A stretch of DNA of 36,592 bases from Nitrospirota bacterium (GTDB lineage Bacteria; Nitrospirota; Nitrospiria; Nitrospirales; NS-4). Of the stretch, positions 35,251 through 36,592 are shown piece after piece (the stretch's first letter is position 1; every line of letters begins with the position of its first letter). The DNA lies in contig VBOD01000013.1 in the NCBI GenBank assembly GCA_005877615.1, forward strand, positions 1-36,592, in the 5' to 3' direction. A model generated the notes under the pieces. It was given only the letters and a program-made list of their open reading frames with translations. It was not told where the DNA came from and did not search any database. A program made the position numbers and the translations under genes.

Positions 35251-36063
35251 ATGGCAGAGGATCGTGACATCGGTCTCGATGTGGCGGAGGACTCCTATCG
35301 CATCCGGCTGGATGAGTTCGAGGGTCCGCTGGACCTCCTGCTGCATCTGATCAAGAAGAACGAGATCAACATTTACGACATCCCGATCGCGCTGATCACC
35401 AAGCAGTACCTCGACTACATCAGCACGATGAAGTCGCTGAACTTGGTGGTCGCCGGCGAGTTCCTGGTGATGGCGGCCACGCTGATCCACATCAAGTCCC
35501 GGATGCTGCTGCCGGTTGAAGCCGAGGGGGACGAGGAGGATGAGGCAGGCGAAGACCCCCGGGCCGAGCTGGTCCGGCGGCTCCTGGAATACAAGCAGTT
35601 CAAGGAGGCGGCCGGCGAGCTGGTGCAGCGCGGCCAGCAGTGGCGGGAGGTCTTCGGCCGCCCGGCGATCGTCGACGCAAGCCGTCAGGGCCTGCAAGGG
35701 GAGGAGGACGGGACGCTGCTGGAGCTGACGCTGTTCGACCTGGTGGACGCCCTGCAGGGAGTGCTGCAGCGGGTTCCGGCGAAGACGCTGATCGAGGTGA
35801 CGGCCGATCACCTGACGGTCAAGGACCGCATGAACTACATCCTGGAGCGACTGGAACAGGAGTCCGCCCTGCCGTTTGACGCCCTCTTCTTGCCAGACGA
35901 AGGGCGACTGGTCGTGATCGTCACGTTCTTGGGTTTGCTGGAGTTGATGCGGATCAGGCTGGTTCGGGCCTTTCAGGCCGAGGCCTTCGGGCCCATCCTC
36001 CTGTCACGGACATTCCTGCCGGTGACGGTCGAGGGCGCTGAATCAGGGGAGAATACACTATGA
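35251..36063 (+). CDS. scpA: Segregation and condensation protein A
   Basis: YRIRLDEFEGPLDLLLHLIKKNEINIYDIPIALITKQYLDYI... LVMAATLIHIKSRMLLP. Confidence 0.95.
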   Translation: MAEDRDIGLDVAEDSYRIRLDEFEGPLDLLLHLIKKNEINIYDIPIALITKQYLDYISTMKSLNLVVAGEFLVMAATLIHIKSRMLLPVEAEGDEEDEAGEDPRAELVRRLLEYKQFKEAAGELVQRGQQWREVFGRPAIVDASRQGLQGEEDGTLLELTLFDLVDALQGVLQRVPAKTLIEVTADHLTVKDRMNYILERLEQESALPFDALFLPDEGRLVVIVTFLGLLELMRIRLVRAFQAEAFGPILLSRTFLPVTVEGAESGENTL

Positions 36064-36592
36064 TGACGACGGAAACGGTAGAAGCCGAGTTGGAACACGA
36101 CGGCCCCAACGGAAATGGGAACGACAACACCAGCCCCTTGTCGGGGCTGAAGGGCATCCTCGAGGCGATCCTCTTCGTGTCAGGCGAGCCGCTCTCGGTG
36201 GACCGCATGTTGGGCGTGGTCGAGGGCGTGGCCCGCGAGGAGCTGATGAGCGCCCTGCGGGCGCTCCAGGCCGACTACGCGGCGGAGGGGCGGGGGCTGC
36301 AACTCATCGAAGTCGCCGGGGGATTCCAGATTGCCACACGGCCGGATTGCGCGCCGTGGATCAAGCGGTTGGAGAGGGCCAAGGAGGGCGCCAGGCTGTC
36401 GCGCTCGGCCATGGAGACGCTGGCCATCGTCGCCTACAAGCAGCCGGCGGTCCGCGCTGAGATCGAGCAGATCCGGGGCGTGGATTCCGCGGGCGTGCTG
36501 AAAACGCTCCTCGAACGCCGGCTGGTCCGCATCGTCGGGCGCAAGGACGCCCCCGGCCGTCCCATCATGTACGGGACGACGAGGCAGTTCCT
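36060..36592 (+). CDS. scpB: Segregation and condensation protein B (partial)
   Basis: ATGA overlap with scpA; LKGILEAILFVSGEPLSVDRM..., LSRSAMETLAIVAYKQPAVRAEIEQIRGVDSAGVLKTLLERRLVRIVGRKDAPGRPIMYGTT; runs off the window. Confidence 0.93.
   Translation, partial: MMTTETVEAELEHDGPNGNGNDNTSPLSGLKGILEAILFVSGEPLSVDRMLGVVEGVAREELMSALRALQADYAAEGRGLQLIEVAGGFQIATRPDCAPWIKRLERAKEGARLSRSAMETLAIVAYKQPAVRAEIEQIRGVDSAGVLKTLLERRLVRIVGRKDAPGRPIMYGTTRQF

Noticed and set aside
1-36592. CRISPR arrays, tRNA/rRNA genes, transposases, phage modules or antiviral defence genes
   Set aside because: No direct-repeat/spacer arrays, RNA gene signatures or recombinase/defence ORFs were recognised; the holin-family label at 4025 refers to a widespread chromosomal membrane family, not a prophage.

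Overview
This 36.6 kb, GC-rich bacterial window is mostly + strand. The gene content (hpnI/K/J, Omp85 barrel, NtrC-type sigma-54 regulator) suggests a Gram-negative hopanoid producer; the exact taxon is not determinable from sequence reading alone. Left to right: partial KefB-type antiporter and FmdB-type zinc ribbon (-), HPF-like protein, tdh-kbl threonine catabolism pair, small membrane/secreted proteins, a 2OG-Fe(II) oxygenase (-), then a tightly coupled 8-gene operon (about 5589-12446). That operon encodes a split phosphonopyruvate/sulfopyruvate decarboxylase, PhnW-type transaminase, PntC-like cytidylyltransferase, a short QW-repeat toroid, a Rieske ferredoxin, an NTase-like/CDP-alcohol phosphotransferase fusion and an LPG-synthase/flippase-like membrane protein. 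I read it as a candidate phosphonate (or analogous) lipid head-group pathway with no PEP mutase in the window. Next come a secreted PxKF/IPT protein, CstA, YajQ, and an NtrB/NtrC-like two-component pair. These are followed by a long co-directional locus with hopanoid side-chain genes hpnI, hpnK and hpnJ interleaved with two sugar epimerases, an ArnE/F-like EamA pair, a DegT aminotransferase, an LTA-synthase-like sulfatase-fold enzyme and a second radical SAM enzyme. An Omp85 barrel without evident POTRA domains, a membrane-anchored pentapeptide-like protein, scpA and partial scpB end the window. The main leads are the two lipid-decoration loci. Regulatory leads are a leaderless consensus promoter at 5551-5589, a palindrome over the -10 at 18105-18121, a candidate sigma-54 promoter with in-phase direct repeats upstream of hpnI, and an RBS-sequestering hairpin at 28585-28605. 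All family calls come from reading the translations; no database search was run.
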